NCBI RefSeq assembly: GCF_013170825.1
Contig: NZ_CP033365.1
Coordinates: 5,530,001-5,594,000 of the forward strand
Length of the DNA: 64,000 nt
Direction of reading: 5' to 3'
From: Mesorhizobium sp. NZP2298
Lineage (GTDB): Bacteria; Pseudomonadota; Alphaproteobacteria; Rhizobiales; Rhizobiaceae
Shown here: positions 26,469 to 34,724 of the stretch, in pieces
How the letters are laid out: every line of letters starts with the position of its first letter
How positions within the stretch are numbered: position 1 is the first letter of the stretch
Translations under genes and position numbers: made by a program
Notes under the pieces: generated by a model
Databases searched by the model: none
What the model saw: only the letters and a program-made list of their open reading frames with translations
Told to the model about the DNA's origin: nothing

Positions 26469-27188
26469 ATGGCAAAGACAATTTCCGGTTCGAAGGCTCG
26501 TCCTGGTTCCGCAAAAGCCAAGCCGCTGCCGAAGGTCTCGGCGGACGGCAAAACCATCCGCGCGCCGCTGACGCAGAACCCACACGCCATCCGCGACACA
26601 CGCGAGAAAGTGCTGGAGGTCGCGATCGGCCGCGAGGTGCGGGCGTTCCGCAAGAAGCTCGGCATCACCGTCGCCGATCTCGCTGTCGCCACCGACATTT
26701 CGCTGGGCATGCTGTCGAAGATCGAGAACGGCATAACCTCGCCGTCGCTGACCACCTTGCAGGCGCTGTCACGGGCGCTCGGCGTTCCCGTCACCGCTTT
26801 CTTCCGTCGCTTCGAGGAAGAGCGAAGTGCTGTCTTCGTCAAAGCCGGCGAAGGCCTCGATGTCGAGCGCCGCGGCACACGTGCTGGTCACCAGTACAAT
26901 CTGCTTGGCCATATCGGCTCCAACACCAGCGGCGTCGTCGTCGAGCCCTATCTGATCAGCCTGACCGAGGACTCCGATGTGTTCCCGACCTTCCAGCATG
27001 AAGGGATGGAGTTCCTCTATATGCTGGAAGGCGAGGTCGTCTACCGGCACGGCGGCAACCTCTATCCGATGAAGCCCGGCGACAGCCTGTTCTTCGACGC
27101 GGACGCGCCACACGGACCCGAACAGCTGACGAAACTGCCGATGCGGTATTTGTCGATTATTTGCTACCCGCAGAACAGCGCGGGTTAG
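26469..27188 (+). CDS. XRE-family regulator with C-terminal cupin domain
   Basis: The protein has 239 residues. After a basic, proline-rich leader of about 45 residues comes a helix-turn-helix (VRAFRKKLGITVADLAVATD, then ISLGMLSKIENGITSPSLTT) and, from about 120, a cupin barrel (YMLEGEVVYRHGGNLYPMKPGD, then DADAPHGPE). Cupin-coupled XRE proteins usually sense small metabolites, and several relatives control amine or amino-acid use. It is the only dedicated regulator inside the methylated-amine cluster and is divergent from tmm, so it is the likely binder of the TTTCAY sites. That link is inferred. Confidence 0.9.
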   Translation: MAKTISGSKARPGSAKAKPLPKVSADGKTIRAPLTQNPHAIRDTREKVLEVAIGREVRAFRKKLGITVADLAVATDISLGMLSKIENGITSPSLTTLQALSRALGVPVTAFFRRFEEERSAVFVKAGEGLDVERRGTRAGHQYNLLGHIGSNTSGVVVEPYLISLTEDSDVFPTFQHEGMEFLYMLEGEVVYRHGGNLYPMKPGDSLFFDADAPHGPEQLTKLPMRYLSIICYPQNSAG

Positions 27189-27218
27189 CTAATCTCCTCC
27201 CCTCGTGGGGAGATTAGC
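27188..27218. terminator. Bidirectional terminator
   Basis: A perfect 10-bp stem (GCTAATCTCC at 27188-27197, GGAGATTAGC at 27209-27218) begins inside the stop codon of the regulator gene and lies between convergent gene ends. The T-run is weak. Confidence 0.6.
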
Positions 27219-27233
27219 AGCTTCGGCGGCAGC

Positions 27234-28274
27234 TCAGTCCGGCCCAAACCCCGGGCTGGTAACACTCCCGTCATCCAGCCTCGACAGCCACTCCACCAGC
27301 GTCGGGCGGTAACGCGTCAGGCCCTTGTAGGTCGCGAGTTCTTCAGGCAGGTCGCGGATGACGCGGTGCAGGCGCCGCGCCCATTTCGGCTGCGTCACCA
27401 ACTCGTCCATCTTGATCAGGTAGCAGCGGATCGGAAAGACGATGCCATTGGAGCGCGGCAGCCGCCAGAAGCTCTGCAGCTCGACGCGCAGATGGACCTT
27501 GTCGCCGACATTTTCCGGCGTCACGGTTGTCCGGTCCGGACCCCATTTGTGATAATTTTCCGGGCTTGTGTCGAGGCGCGGATTGATGGTCATCGTCCAG
27601 TTGAGACGACGCGCCGGCTTGCCTTGCTGGATGTTGGTGAGGAACTTCAGCGCCCGGGTAAAAATCCCCTTCTCATGCGCCAGCGGCACCGGCGCGTGCC
27701 ACTCGAAAAAATTCATGCCTATGTCGAAATCGAGCGACCAGTCGGCCTGGGTGGTGACCATGCCGGCATCCATCCACAGATTGCCGTCGCGCTGATCAAG
27801 GATGCAGAAATCGCCCTGGCTCTGCCTCGTGATATATTCCATCGGGCCGTAAGGCAGCGTCGAGGTGTCGCCGAAGGTGAAGGTATCGTCGATGCCGAGC
27901 GGCCGGTTGATCCAGCGCCAGCGATCACCGTCGCGCGTCAGCGTGAAATGCTCGGGATAACCAAGCGCCTGCTGCTCCATCAAAAGCTCAAGCAGGTCCC
28001 AGCCGGCCAGCGTCATGTGCGGCAACGATTGGCAGCGCAGCGGATCCTCGGCCAGCACCAAAGCGCGATCCTGCATCTCGGCGACATAGTGTTCGTCGAC
28101 ATCGATCAGGTTTTCGAGCACGCTGCCCTTTGGGCCGACGACATGCGGCTCGATGTTGACGGCATACATATAGGCGTCTTCGTGGAACGGGAACGGGAAC
28201 CGCCTGATATGCTCGGGGCTGTTCCTGAATGTGAAATCGTCGCGGAACGTTTCCTTGCGAAAGGTGATGCCCAT
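27234..28274 (-). CDS. dmmC: Dimethylamine monooxygenase, heme-dependent oxygenase subunit (DUF3445)
   Basis: The protein has 346 residues from ATG 28274, preceded by AGGAGGAAATC. It is a full-length DUF3445 protein, now classed with heme-dependent oxidative N-demethylases. Recognisable stretches are LPHMTLAGWDLLELLMEQ, GDTSTLPYGPMEYITRQSQGDF and the C-terminal WRLPRSNGIVFPIRCYLIKMDEL. Together with DmmA and DmmB it converts dimethylamine to monomethylamine and formaldehyde. It is the last gene of the dmmDABC operon and is separated from dmmB by a palindromic repeat. Confidence 0.88.
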   Translation of the reverse strand: MGITFRKETFRDDFTFRNSPEHIRRFPFPFHEDAYMYAVNIEPHVVGPKGSVLENLIDVDEHYVAEMQDRALVLAEDPLRCQSLPHMTLAGWDLLELLMEQQALGYPEHFTLTRDGDRWRWINRPLGIDDTFTFGDTSTLPYGPMEYITRQSQGDFCILDQRDGNLWMDAGMVTTQADWSLDFDIGMNFFEWHAPVPLAHEKGIFTRALKFLTNIQQGKPARRLNWTMTINPRLDTSPENYHKWGPDRTTVTPENVGDKVHLRVELQSFWRLPRSNGIVFPIRCYLIKMDELVTQPKWARRLHRVIRDLPEELATYKGLTRYRPTLVEWLSRLDDGSVTSPGFGPD

Positions 28275-28284
28275 GATTTCCTCC

Positions 28285-28367
28285 TAGAGCGGGATGCCCG
28301 CTCTATCTCTTTGTTTAGCCGCATTTCTGCGATGCCAAGTGTATCCACTTGGCTGCAAAATGCTCTA
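28285..28367. repeat. RIME-like palindromic intergenic element between dmmB and dmmC
   Basis: Two hairpins lie in tandem: TAGAGCGGG-ATG-CCCGCTCTA (28285-28305), and a longer one around CCAAGTG-TATC-CACTTGG (28335-28352) flanked by GCATTT/AAATGC arms. The element starts with TAGAGC and ends with GCTCTA. The layout resembles RIME elements of rhizobia. It includes the stop codon of dmmB. Confidence 0.7.
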
Positions 28368-29330
28368 CCGCTCCAGCACCAGCGACCGGCCCTCGAAGCG
28401 CGACACGCACGGCATGATCTTGCAACCGGAGCGATGGTCTTCCTCGCTCAGCCAGTGGTCGTTGTGGATGAACTTGCCATCGTAGGAGATGACGTTGGTC
28501 TCGCACTGGCCGCAGACGCCGCCGCGGCAGAGATAGGGCGGATCCACGCCGGCCGCCTCGATGGCCTCGAGCAGGCTCTGCTGTTCGCCGACGCGGATCG
28601 TCTTGCCGCTGACGGCCAGCGTCACGTCGAAGGGCAGTCCGGGCTGGGGTGCCGCGAAATGCTCGAAATGCACGGCTTCCGACGGCCAGCCCAGGCTTGC
28701 CGCACGGTCGCGCGCCCAGTTGATCATGCCGGCCGGGCCACAGACATAGAGATGCGTGCCGAGCGGCTGCGTCGACAGCAGCCGGTCAAGGTCGATGCGC
28801 TCGTCGCGGTCGTCATGGTAGAGCCTGATGCGTCTGTCGTAACGCTCCCGCAGCACGTCGGCATAGGTGCCGAGCGAGGCGGTGCGGCAGGTGTAGTGCA
28901 GTTCGAAATTGCCGCCCTCCCCGGCCAGCTGCGCGGTCTGCGCCATGAAGGGCGTGATGCCGATTCCACCGGCCAGCATCAGGTGTTTTTTCGCCCTGAG
29001 ATCGAGCGAGAACAAATTGACGGGATAACTGATCACCATCTCCAGCCCGGGCTTGACGGAGCGATGCATGAACAGCGAGCCGCCGCGGCCGACATCGTCG
29101 CGGCGCACCGAGATCGTGTATTCGCGCGTGTCGAGCGGCGAACCCATCAGCGAATAGGGATTGAGCCGGGTGCGATCGCCGTCGCGCATCTCGACCACAA
29201 CATGGGCGCCACCGGAGAAGGTCGGCAACATCTGCCCGTCGCGCCGGCGGAAATGGAAGCGGGTGACCAGTTCGTTGACCGGTACGACGTCGCTGACCAC
29301 GACATCAAGCTTGGTGGTGCCGGTGCTCAT
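28365..29330 (-). CDS. dmmB: Dimethylamine monooxygenase, reductase subunit
   Basis: The protein has 321 residues from ATG 29330, overlapping dmmA by four bases. It is a phthalate-dioxygenase-reductase/VanB-type electron transfer protein: an FMN/FAD barrel (PYSLMGSPLDTREYTISVRRD), a nucleotide-binding domain (MLAGGIGITPFMA, then LYVCGPAGMI) and a C-terminal plant-type [2Fe-2S] ferredoxin with CRGGVCGQC plus a preceding loop and a late C. It passes electrons from NAD(P)H to the oxygenase subunit. Confidence 0.9.
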   Translation of the reverse strand: MSTGTTKLDVVVSDVVPVNELVTRFHFRRRDGQMLPTFSGGAHVVVEMRDGDRTRLNPYSLMGSPLDTREYTISVRRDDVGRGGSLFMHRSVKPGLEMVISYPVNLFSLDLRAKKHLMLAGGIGITPFMAQTAQLAGEGGNFELHYTCRTASLGTYADVLRERYDRRIRLYHDDRDERIDLDRLLSTQPLGTHLYVCGPAGMINWARDRAASLGWPSEAVHFEHFAAPQPGLPFDVTLAVSGKTIRVGEQQSLLEAIEAAGVDPPYLCRGGVCGQCETNVISYDGKFIHNDHWLSEEDHRSGCKIMPCVSRFEGRSLVLER

Positions 29331-29923
29331 GGGAAGGTCTCCTCCATCGGAGGATTCTCCGAGCGATCCTCGGCGTTGATGCACACGCCCTGGAAAGCGG
29401 CGAGGCGCCTGGAATAGTGATCGCGCACCAGAAGCAGCAGCCCACAATGCGAACAGGTAGCGGGCTGCGTCGTCACGTTTTCGGTGATGCCTTTGCAGTG
29501 CACGCATTGCATGCGCCGTGCCAAGGAACCGCGATGCTCGGTCTGCATGGAGGTATGGTCGATGCCGGCTTCGAGCGCTACTTGCATGGCCTGGCCGATC
29601 AGGCCTTCGGTGCCGGCGAGGTAGAGGCGCAGGCCCATATGGGCATTGGCCAGCGTCTGCTTCAGCCTCGGCAGCAGGCTGGCGAAGGACGGCGCGAGAT
29701 GGAACTGGGCCGGCCTCAGCCCTTCGAGCGCGCCGATATGCTTGCTGTCGGGCCCCGGGATAAAGACGATCTCGGCCCCGTCGAAGAAACCGGGCGGAGC
29801 CATCTTTGCCATATCGACGATCGCCAGCGCGCCTTCCGCATCGGCGATGAAAAGATGATGCTTGCCGGGCTGCGGGGACAGGGTCCCGTAAATGGGCCGG
29901 CTGATGATGGTCTTGGCTGCCAT
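29327..29923 (-). CDS. dmmA: Dimethylamine monooxygenase, small subunit DmmA
   Basis: The protein has 198 residues. The N-terminal part (about 20-125) has alternating strands and helices (HHLFIADAEGALAIVDMA, LRLYLAGTEGLIGQAM) and looks like an oxidoreductase-type domain. The C-terminus has two CxxC knuckles (CVHC and CSHC, about 15 residues apart), as in DmmA-like C-terminal domains, probably binding a metal. It overlaps dmmB by four bases and follows dmmD by 41 bp, so gene order D-A-B-C equals that in Ruegeria. Its exact role in the complex is less clear than those of DmmB and DmmC. Confidence 0.82.
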   Translation of the reverse strand: MAAKTIISRPIYGTLSPQPGKHHLFIADAEGALAIVDMAKMAPPGFFDGAEIVFIPGPDSKHIGALEGLRPAQFHLAPSFASLLPRLKQTLANAHMGLRLYLAGTEGLIGQAMQVALEAGIDHTSMQTEHRGSLARRMQCVHCKGITENVTTQPATCSHCGLLLLVRDHYSRRLAAFQGVCINAEDRSENPPMEETFP

Positions 29924-29964
29924 TCTCTCTTTGTGCCTTAAAACCCCTCGCTGTTTATGATGCC

Positions 29965-31098
29965 TCAACCCTTGGCGGTACGCTTGGTCTTTTTGGGATC
30001 GTCGAAAGGCAAGGGCTGCGCGGTCGCCTTGATCGATCCGCTCTTGTTGCGGATCTCGAGCTTGGTATCCTTGACCGCGCAGTCGACGTCGAGGCGGGCG
30101 ATGCCCATCGATTTCTTGACCAGCGGCGAATACATGGCACATGTCACCACGCCGACCTTTTTGCCGTCGCGGTAGACTGGTGCGCCTTCGTCGGCGGGCT
30201 CCTTGCCGTCGAGCAGCACGCCATAGATCTTGAAGCGCTCCTTGCCCTTCAGCCGGTAGTGTTCCTCGGCCCCACGGAAGCCGGTCTTCCCAGGGCTGAC
30301 GGTGAAGTCGAGGCCGAGCTCCCACAGCGTGTCGCCGGGGCCTTCGTTCTCGAACGGATACTTTTGGGAATTATCGTAGGGGTAGAAAAGCAAATAACTT
30401 TCGACACGCAGCATGTCGAGCGTGGTGAAGCGGCACGGAATGATGCCGGCGCTCTTGCCCTCGTCGAGAATCCTGTCCCAGATCGTGCCGGCGTCCTGGC
30501 CGCGGCAGAAGATCTCGTAGCCGCGCTCGCCGGTGTAACCGGTGCGCGAGATCATCACCGGGAAACCAAACAGCTGCGTCTGCATATGATGGAAGTAGTT
30601 GAGATCGCGGATACCGGGCACGTGCTTGGCCAGATAATCGACTGCAGTCGGTCCCTGCAGCGACAGATCGTGCAGATTGTCGTCGAAGCGCAGCGAGACA
30701 TCGCGGCCCATCGCGGCGCGCTGCAATTCCTCATGGCCGGTGCCCGAACCATGCACCACCATCCAGCTGTTCGGGCCGGTGCGGTAGAGGATGCAGTCGT
30801 CGGTGAATTTTCCCGCCTCGTTCAACATGCAGGCATAGGCCGACTTGCCCGGATAGATCTTCTCCACGTCGCGCGTGGTGGCAAGGTCGATGAGATGCGA
30901 GGCATGCGGCCCTGATATGTGAACCTTCTTGAGCCCCGACACGTCCATCAGACCGGCCTTGGTACGGATGGCGATGTACTCTTCGTCGGCGTCCTTGTCG
31001 TAGGTCCAGGCGGTCCCCATGCCGCTCCAGTCTTCGAGCTTCGAACCCAGCGCGCGGTGGCGATCCGCCAGGGTCGAAAATCTCCAGGATGCCGTCAT
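29965..31098 (-). CDS. dmmD: GcvT-like tetrahydrofolate-dependent aminomethyltransferase family protein
   Basis: The protein has 377 residues with glycine-cleavage T-protein architecture: folate-binding N-domain (AGLMDVSGLKKVHISGP), FSLRFDD-like middle part, the SRTGYTGERGYEIFC segment that lines the folate pocket, and a C-terminal barrel (APVYRDGKKVGVVTC). It heads the dmmDABC operon. In this pathway its likely job is to load the formaldehyde released from dimethylamine onto tetrahydrofolate, giving methylene-THF. This is inferred from family and place. A DmdA-type DMSP demethylase is the main alternative in the family, but the context argues against it. Confidence 0.85.
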   Translation of the reverse strand: MTASWRFSTLADRHRALGSKLEDWSGMGTAWTYDKDADEEYIAIRTKAGLMDVSGLKKVHISGPHASHLIDLATTRDVEKIYPGKSAYACMLNEAGKFTDDCILYRTGPNSWMVVHGSGTGHEELQRAAMGRDVSLRFDDNLHDLSLQGPTAVDYLAKHVPGIRDLNYFHHMQTQLFGFPVMISRTGYTGERGYEIFCRGQDAGTIWDRILDEGKSAGIIPCRFTTLDMLRVESYLLFYPYDNSQKYPFENEGPGDTLWELGLDFTVSPGKTGFRGAEEHYRLKGKERFKIYGVLLDGKEPADEGAPVYRDGKKVGVVTCAMYSPLVKKSMGIARLDVDCAVKDTKLEIRNKSGSIKATAQPLPFDDPKKTKRTAKG

Positions 31099-31211
31099 CC
31101 GCTCGTCCTCCGTTCAAAAATCCACTGTTCCCTGCTCCTTGGCGCGGAGGCCGGAGCTTTGGCTTGAATATTGACCGCAAACGCGGGAGAGCCGCAATCC
31201 CCTGAAAGCAA

Positions 31212-31233
31212 ATAATTTCATTGTCAGGCAAAA
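31212..31233. promoter_or_regulatory. Methylated-amine operator candidate, dmm promoter
   Basis: ATAATTTCAT-TGTCA-GGCAAA is nearly the same arrangement as at tdm (ATAATTTCAC-ACACA-GGCAAA). It lies about 115 bp upstream of dmmD in the divergent region. Confidence 0.5.
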
Positions 31234-31275
31234 TTGGCCGTCCCGAGCAAATGGTTAACCCGACGTAAATTCATC

Positions 31276-31304
31276 TTGACAATTGCGGGAAACGGTCTGA
31301 ATTT
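31276..31304 (+). promoter_or_regulatory. Putative promoter of the small-membrane-protein/permease operon
   Basis: A perfect TTGACA (31276-31281) is followed 17 bases later by GAATTT (31299-31304). The ten bases TGAATTTATG (31298-31307) recur exactly at 34736-34745, upstream of mgsA. Confidence 0.45.
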
Positions 31305-31314
31305 ATGAAAAAAA

Positions 31315-31330
31315 TTTCACTCTCTTGAAA
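31315..31330. promoter_or_regulatory. Methylated-amine operator candidate, permease operon
   Basis: TTTCA-CTCTCT-TGAAA is an exact 5-bp dyad just downstream of the putative promoter and about 55 bp upstream of the first small gene. Confidence 0.5.
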
Positions 31331-31384
31331 GAGAGCGGTGCGCGGAGGATTCGGAACCGGGCGCCGGGAAAAGGGGAGAAACCG

Positions 31385-31672
31385 ATGTCAGACCTGCAGC
31401 AGCGCATCGAAGCGCTGTACCGTTCCGACTTGCGCGGAGCCGCGTTGCTGATCATCTGCCTGTGGGCGACGATCCTCTTCGTCCTGCTGATGACCTGGCC
31501 ACACATACCCGATGCCGGGATCAAGCTCGTGGTGGCAATCGCGGCCGCCGCGGTGCTGATCTTCAACACGGCCGCCATCCTGGCGATGGTCAAGCACTAC
31601 AAGGAAGATAAGGACTTCATCTACGGGCTCGATATCAAGAACGCCGACGCCTTCCGCAACCGCAAGTCCTGA
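31385..31672 (+). CDS. Small membrane protein, first of three before an APC permease
   Basis: The protein has 95 residues from ATG 31385 with AAAGGGGAGAAACCG upstream. Two hydrophobic segments are visible, about 17-40 (ALLIICLWATILFVLLMTWP) and about 46-70 (KLVVAIAAAAVLIFNTAAIL), joined by a short loop, with both ends hydrophilic. The C-terminus is YGLDIKNADAFRNRKS. I do not recognise a family. It is 12 bp from the next small gene and co-directional with the permease, so a helper subunit or assembly factor of the transporter is possible. Confidence 0.8.
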   Translation: MSDLQQRIEALYRSDLRGAALLIICLWATILFVLLMTWPHIPDAGIKLVVAIAAAAVLIFNTAAILAMVKHYKEDKDFIYGLDIKNADAFRNRKS

Positions 31673-31684
31673 GGGGTAGAGAGC

Positions 31685-32062
31685 ATGTCCCGCTACACGC
31701 CGCCGGAGCAGAGCAAGGCCGGGCAGATCTTCGATATCGTCGTGGTGGTCGTCGCCATATTCGTGGCGCTGTGGCTGCCGCTGAAACTGGGTCTTGCCGG
31801 AGCCGCCAAATCCATCGACGCGCTCGACGCCAAGACCTGGGAAGCGCTTGGCCAGAACCCGACGATGGCCTCGATCTGGGAAAAGCTCGGCTACACGCCC
31901 GAAACCGCGCACGACATCATCCAGAACCGTTTCCACTACGTCATCGACTGGCCGACGCTGATCATCATGGCGGCGGTGCTGGTCGGCTATTTCGTCTTCC
32001 TGTTCCGCGCATCCGACCGCGAATATCGCGACGTCATCAACGAAAAGTTCGACGACAAGTAA
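31685..32062 (+). CDS. Small membrane protein, second of three before an APC permease
   Basis: The protein has 125 residues. Hydrophobic segments lie at about 14-36 (FDIVVVVVAIFVALWLPLKL) and 89-110 (DWPTLIIMAAVLVGYFVFLF), with a polar 50-residue domain between them (TWEALGQNPTMASIWEKLGY), probably outside the membrane. The tail REYRDVINEKFDDK is charged. No family is recognised. The short 12- and 15-bp spacings to its neighbours indicate one transcript. Confidence 0.8.
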   Translation: MSRYTPPEQSKAGQIFDIVVVVVAIFVALWLPLKLGLAGAAKSIDALDAKTWEALGQNPTMASIWEKLGYTPETAHDIIQNRFHYVIDWPTLIIMAAVLVGYFVFLFRASDREYRDVINEKFDDK

Positions 32063-32077
32063 TCCGGGGGACGCATC

Positions 32078-32239
32078 ATGTGGGTGGCACTCTCTTACGC
32101 ATCTTGGGGCATATCGATCGTGCTCGCGCTGTGGATGCTCTACGACTGGTTCAAGGTGGATACCACCTATACCGAGGATGTCCTGACTTCCTCACGCGAA
32201 GGCGAGCTTGAAGCCGTTTCCGAAAAACACCGGATCTGA
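32078..32239 (+). CDS. 53-residue single-pass membrane protein, third of three before an APC permease
   Basis: The gene starts at ATG 32078, with GGGGGA about eight bases upstream, and stops with TGA at 32237-32239, 14 bp before the permease. The product begins MWVALSYASWGISIVLAL, has one hydrophobic helix (about 3-24), then an acidic, soluble tail ending EAVSEKHRI. The size and topology recall tiny accessory subunits of membrane complexes. No family is recognised. Confidence 0.75.
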   Translation: MWVALSYASWGISIVLALWMLYDWFKVDTTYTEDVLTSSREGELEAVSEKHRI

Positions 32240-32253
32240 GTGGGGATTGAACA

Positions 32254-33648
32254 ATGACGATCACGCTTGAGCCGGTAATCCACGGGGACAGGGTCTCACT
32301 GCTACGCGTGCTTGGCCCGGCCCATGTCTGGGCGCTCGGCGTCGGCATCGTGCTGGTCGGCGAGTTCACCGGCTGGAATTTTGCCGCCGACAAGGGTGGC
32401 GCGCTGGCGGCGCTGATCGTCTGCTGGATCGTCGGGCTGCTCTACACCTCGGTCGCCATGATCGATTCCGAGGTGACATCGACCGTCGCCGCTGCCGGCG
32501 GCCAATACGCGCAGGCCAAGCACATCGTCGGACCGCTGATGGCTTTCAACGTCGCGCTGTTCCTAGTCTTCGCCTACACCATGCTGGAAGTGTCCGATGC
32601 CATCCTGCTCGGCGACACCATCGTCGCCAAGGCCGGCGTCGAAGGGCTCACGCACAATTCCTTCATCGCCGCCACCATCGTGGTGCTGGCGTGGCTCAAC
32701 TATCGCGGCGTGCTGATGACGCTTAACGTCAACTTCGTCATCACCGCGATCGCCTATATCGCTATCGTCATCCTGTTCTTCTCGGTCAGCCCGTGGACGC
32801 AAGGCGCCGTGCTGAAGCTCAATGAGCTGGTCACTCCCGAAAACGCTCTGCCCTATGGCTGGATCGGCGTCATCGCCGCCTTCCAGTTCGGCATCTGGTT
32901 TTATCTCGGCATCGAAGGCACAACGCAGGCGGCCGAGGAAGTGCGCTCGCCGGCCCGCTCCCTGCCCTACGGCACCATGGCTGGCATGATCACGCTTCTG
33001 ATCGCCGCCGCCATGACCTGGTATGTCTGCGCCTCCCTGATGCCGTGGGAATATCTCGGCATCACCTACTATCCGCTGTGGGACGCGGGCAAGCTGACCG
33101 GCAGCCCGCTGCTCGAGAACCTTTTGTTCATCGCGACGCTGCTGGCGGCGCTTGCGTCGGCCAATGGCTGCATCAACGACGCGGCACGGGCCTGGTTCTC
33201 GCTCGGCCGTGACCGCTATCTGCCGAGTTGGTTCTCGGCCGTACACCCGAAATATCGCACGCCCTATCGCTCGATCCTGTTCCTTTTGCCGATCGCGCTT
33301 GCCTTCGCCTTCATCGCCGACCTCAACCAGGCGATCACCTTCTCGATCCTGTCGGGCGTGCTGCAATATACGTTCATGAGCATCAACATCATCATGTTCA
33401 GGAAGAAGTGGCCGCTCGGCTCGATCCGCCGCGGCTACACGCACCCCTTCCATCCGCTGCCGGCGATCGTGCTGTTCTGCCTGTGCGTGGTGACCTTCTT
33501 CGCGATCTTCCTTGGCTTCGGTTCGCAGCTGATCGCGATGGTCGCCTTCTACTTCCTGATCTCGCTGTGGTTCCATTTCTACCGCTACAAATTCGTGCGG
33601 CGCGGCGACCAGTTCACCATGCCGTGGCCGAAGCCGCAGGGCTATTGA
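32254..33648 (+). CDS. APC-superfamily amine/amino-acid permease, ethanolamine-permease-like
   Basis: The protein has 464 residues and about 12 expected membrane helices. The first helix carries GIVLVGEFTGWNF, replacing the usual GxGI of amino-acid permeases, much as in ethanolamine permeases. A typical APC loop (WFYLGIEGTTQAAEEVRSPA) follows near residue 215. From its place between dmmD and mgsA an importer of a methylated amine (mono- or dimethylamine) is inferred. Ethanolamine or an amino acid remains possible. No Amt-type methylammonium channel is visible in the window. Confidence 0.85.
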   Translation: MTITLEPVIHGDRVSLLRVLGPAHVWALGVGIVLVGEFTGWNFAADKGGALAALIVCWIVGLLYTSVAMIDSEVTSTVAAAGGQYAQAKHIVGPLMAFNVALFLVFAYTMLEVSDAILLGDTIVAKAGVEGLTHNSFIAATIVVLAWLNYRGVLMTLNVNFVITAIAYIAIVILFFSVSPWTQGAVLKLNELVTPENALPYGWIGVIAAFQFGIWFYLGIEGTTQAAEEVRSPARSLPYGTMAGMITLLIAAAMTWYVCASLMPWEYLGITYYPLWDAGKLTGSPLLENLLFIATLLAALASANGCINDAARAWFSLGRDRYLPSWFSAVHPKYRTPYRSILFLLPIALAFAFIADLNQAITFSILSGVLQYTFMSINIIMFRKKWPLGSIRRGYTHPFHPLPAIVLFCLCVVTFFAIFLGFGSQLIAMVAFYFLISLWFHFYRYKFVRRGDQFTMPWPKPQGY

Positions 33649-33656
33649 TGGGAGAA

Positions 33657-33681
33657 GGCCCGTCCGGATACTGGGCGGGCC
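33657..33681 (+). terminator. Weak hairpin after the permease gene
   Basis: GGCCCGTCC / GGGCGGGCC form a 9-bp stem with one mismatch, 9 bp after the permease stop. There is no T-run, so partial termination at most. Confidence 0.3.
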
Positions 33682-33693
33682 TGGCATGACGAA

Positions 33694-34383
33694 ATGTCCG
33701 ACGTGACGTCAGCACTGCTTGCCGGAGCAATTGTCCTGGCCCTCGTCCTTCACCTTGCCTGGCTGGCGCGCGCCAGCCGCAACAGGGCGGCAGTGGCGCT
33801 CGCCGTCGAACAAGCCAACATCCGCACCGTCATTGCCGACGCAGCCGATGTTTCGGACGGCACCGCCGGTGTCCTCACCTGGGAAGGATCTTGGAATGGC
33901 CAGCGCGTCCAGATACGCACCATCGTCGACACGCTCGCGACGAGAAAACTTCCGGCGCGCTGGCTGAGCGCCTCCATCACCGAAAAGGTGGCGGTGCCAG
34001 GCACTTTCGACATGATGATGCGGCCGGGGTCGCCAACGACCTTCTCCAATTTCGATCATCTCGATCATACGCTGCCGAAGAGTTCGGCATTGCCGGCCGA
34101 GGCTGTGGTGCGGACGGATCGCAAAGGCGTCCGCTTCCCGCAGGAGATCATCGCCGATCACCTGGGGATCTTTTCCGAAGGGCGCGCCAAGGAACTGCTG
34201 ATCACTCCGAACGGAGTGCGCATCGTCTGGCTGCTGGCGGAGGCGGAACGCGCGCGCTACGGCGTCTTCCGGCAAGCCGAATTTGGCGACGCCACGCTGG
34301 ACCCGACACAGATCGAGAGACTGCTGGAATCAGCGTCGACGCTTCGCGACGCCATCAACAGAAACGACAGGCAAGCCGCATGA
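33694..34383 (+). CDS. Hypothetical membrane-anchored protein
   Basis: The protein has 229 residues, with an N-terminal hydrophobic helix (about 6-25, AGAIVLALVLHLAWLA) followed by a soluble domain containing LTWEGSWNGQRVQIRTIVDT and a C-terminal QIERLLESASTLRDAI helix. I do not recognise the family. The stop overlaps the start of the next gene by four bases (ATGA), so the pair is cotranslated. Context places it among amine-pathway genes, but nothing in the sequence suggests catalysis. Confidence 0.7.
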   Translation: MSDVTSALLAGAIVLALVLHLAWLARASRNRAAVALAVEQANIRTVIADAADVSDGTAGVLTWEGSWNGQRVQIRTIVDTLATRKLPARWLSASITEKVAVPGTFDMMMRPGSPTTFSNFDHLDHTLPKSSALPAEAVVRTDRKGVRFPQEIIADHLGIFSEGRAKELLITPNGVRIVWLLAEAERARYGVFRQAEFGDATLDPTQIERLLESASTLRDAINRNDRQAA

Positions 34384-34709
34384 CCAATTCAGCCGCCGCA
34401 CCCGCGCCTCCAAACCCCTATCTGGTACTCGGCGCGGCAATCGTCCTGCCGGCTAGCGGACATGTCATTCTCGGAGTGCCGGTGCGCGGCCTGCAGTTTC
34501 TTTTCTTCATGGTGATCCTGGCATGGGTGACGGCCAAGATCGCCCCGCCTGATGCCAGCTTCGTCGGCCGCCATGCGGGGGGCTTCCTGATCTATGCCTT
34601 GTCGGTCCTCGATGCCTACAAGTTGGCCCGCATCCGTCATGCCCAATGGGTTCACAGTGCCCGGCAGGACAGCGATAGTGGGCATGGCGGCATTGCGCCG
34701 CATACGTAA
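34380..34709 (+). CDS. Small hypothetical membrane protein
   Basis: The protein has 109 residues. An N-terminal hydrophobic pair (LGAAIVLPASGHVILG and LQFLFFMVILAWVTAKI, about 16-55) is followed by another apolar stretch (GGFLIYALSVLDAYKLARI). The pattern resembles small DUF-type proteins with GH-V/I-L-G near a membrane turn, but I do not recognise a family. It overlaps the preceding hypothetical gene and ends 85 bp before mgsA. Confidence 0.65.
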   Translation: MTNSAAAPAPPNPYLVLGAAIVLPASGHVILGVPVRGLQFLFFMVILAWVTAKIAPPDASFVGRHAGGFLIYALSVLDAYKLARIRHAQWVHSARQDSDSGHGGIAPHT

Positions 34710-34724
34710 CTAGAGGAAAATTTT

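Noticed and set aside
29965..31098. A DMSP demethylase (dmdA)
   Set aside because: It shares the GcvT fold, but it heads dmmABC in the D-A-B-C order known for dimethylamine monooxygenase.
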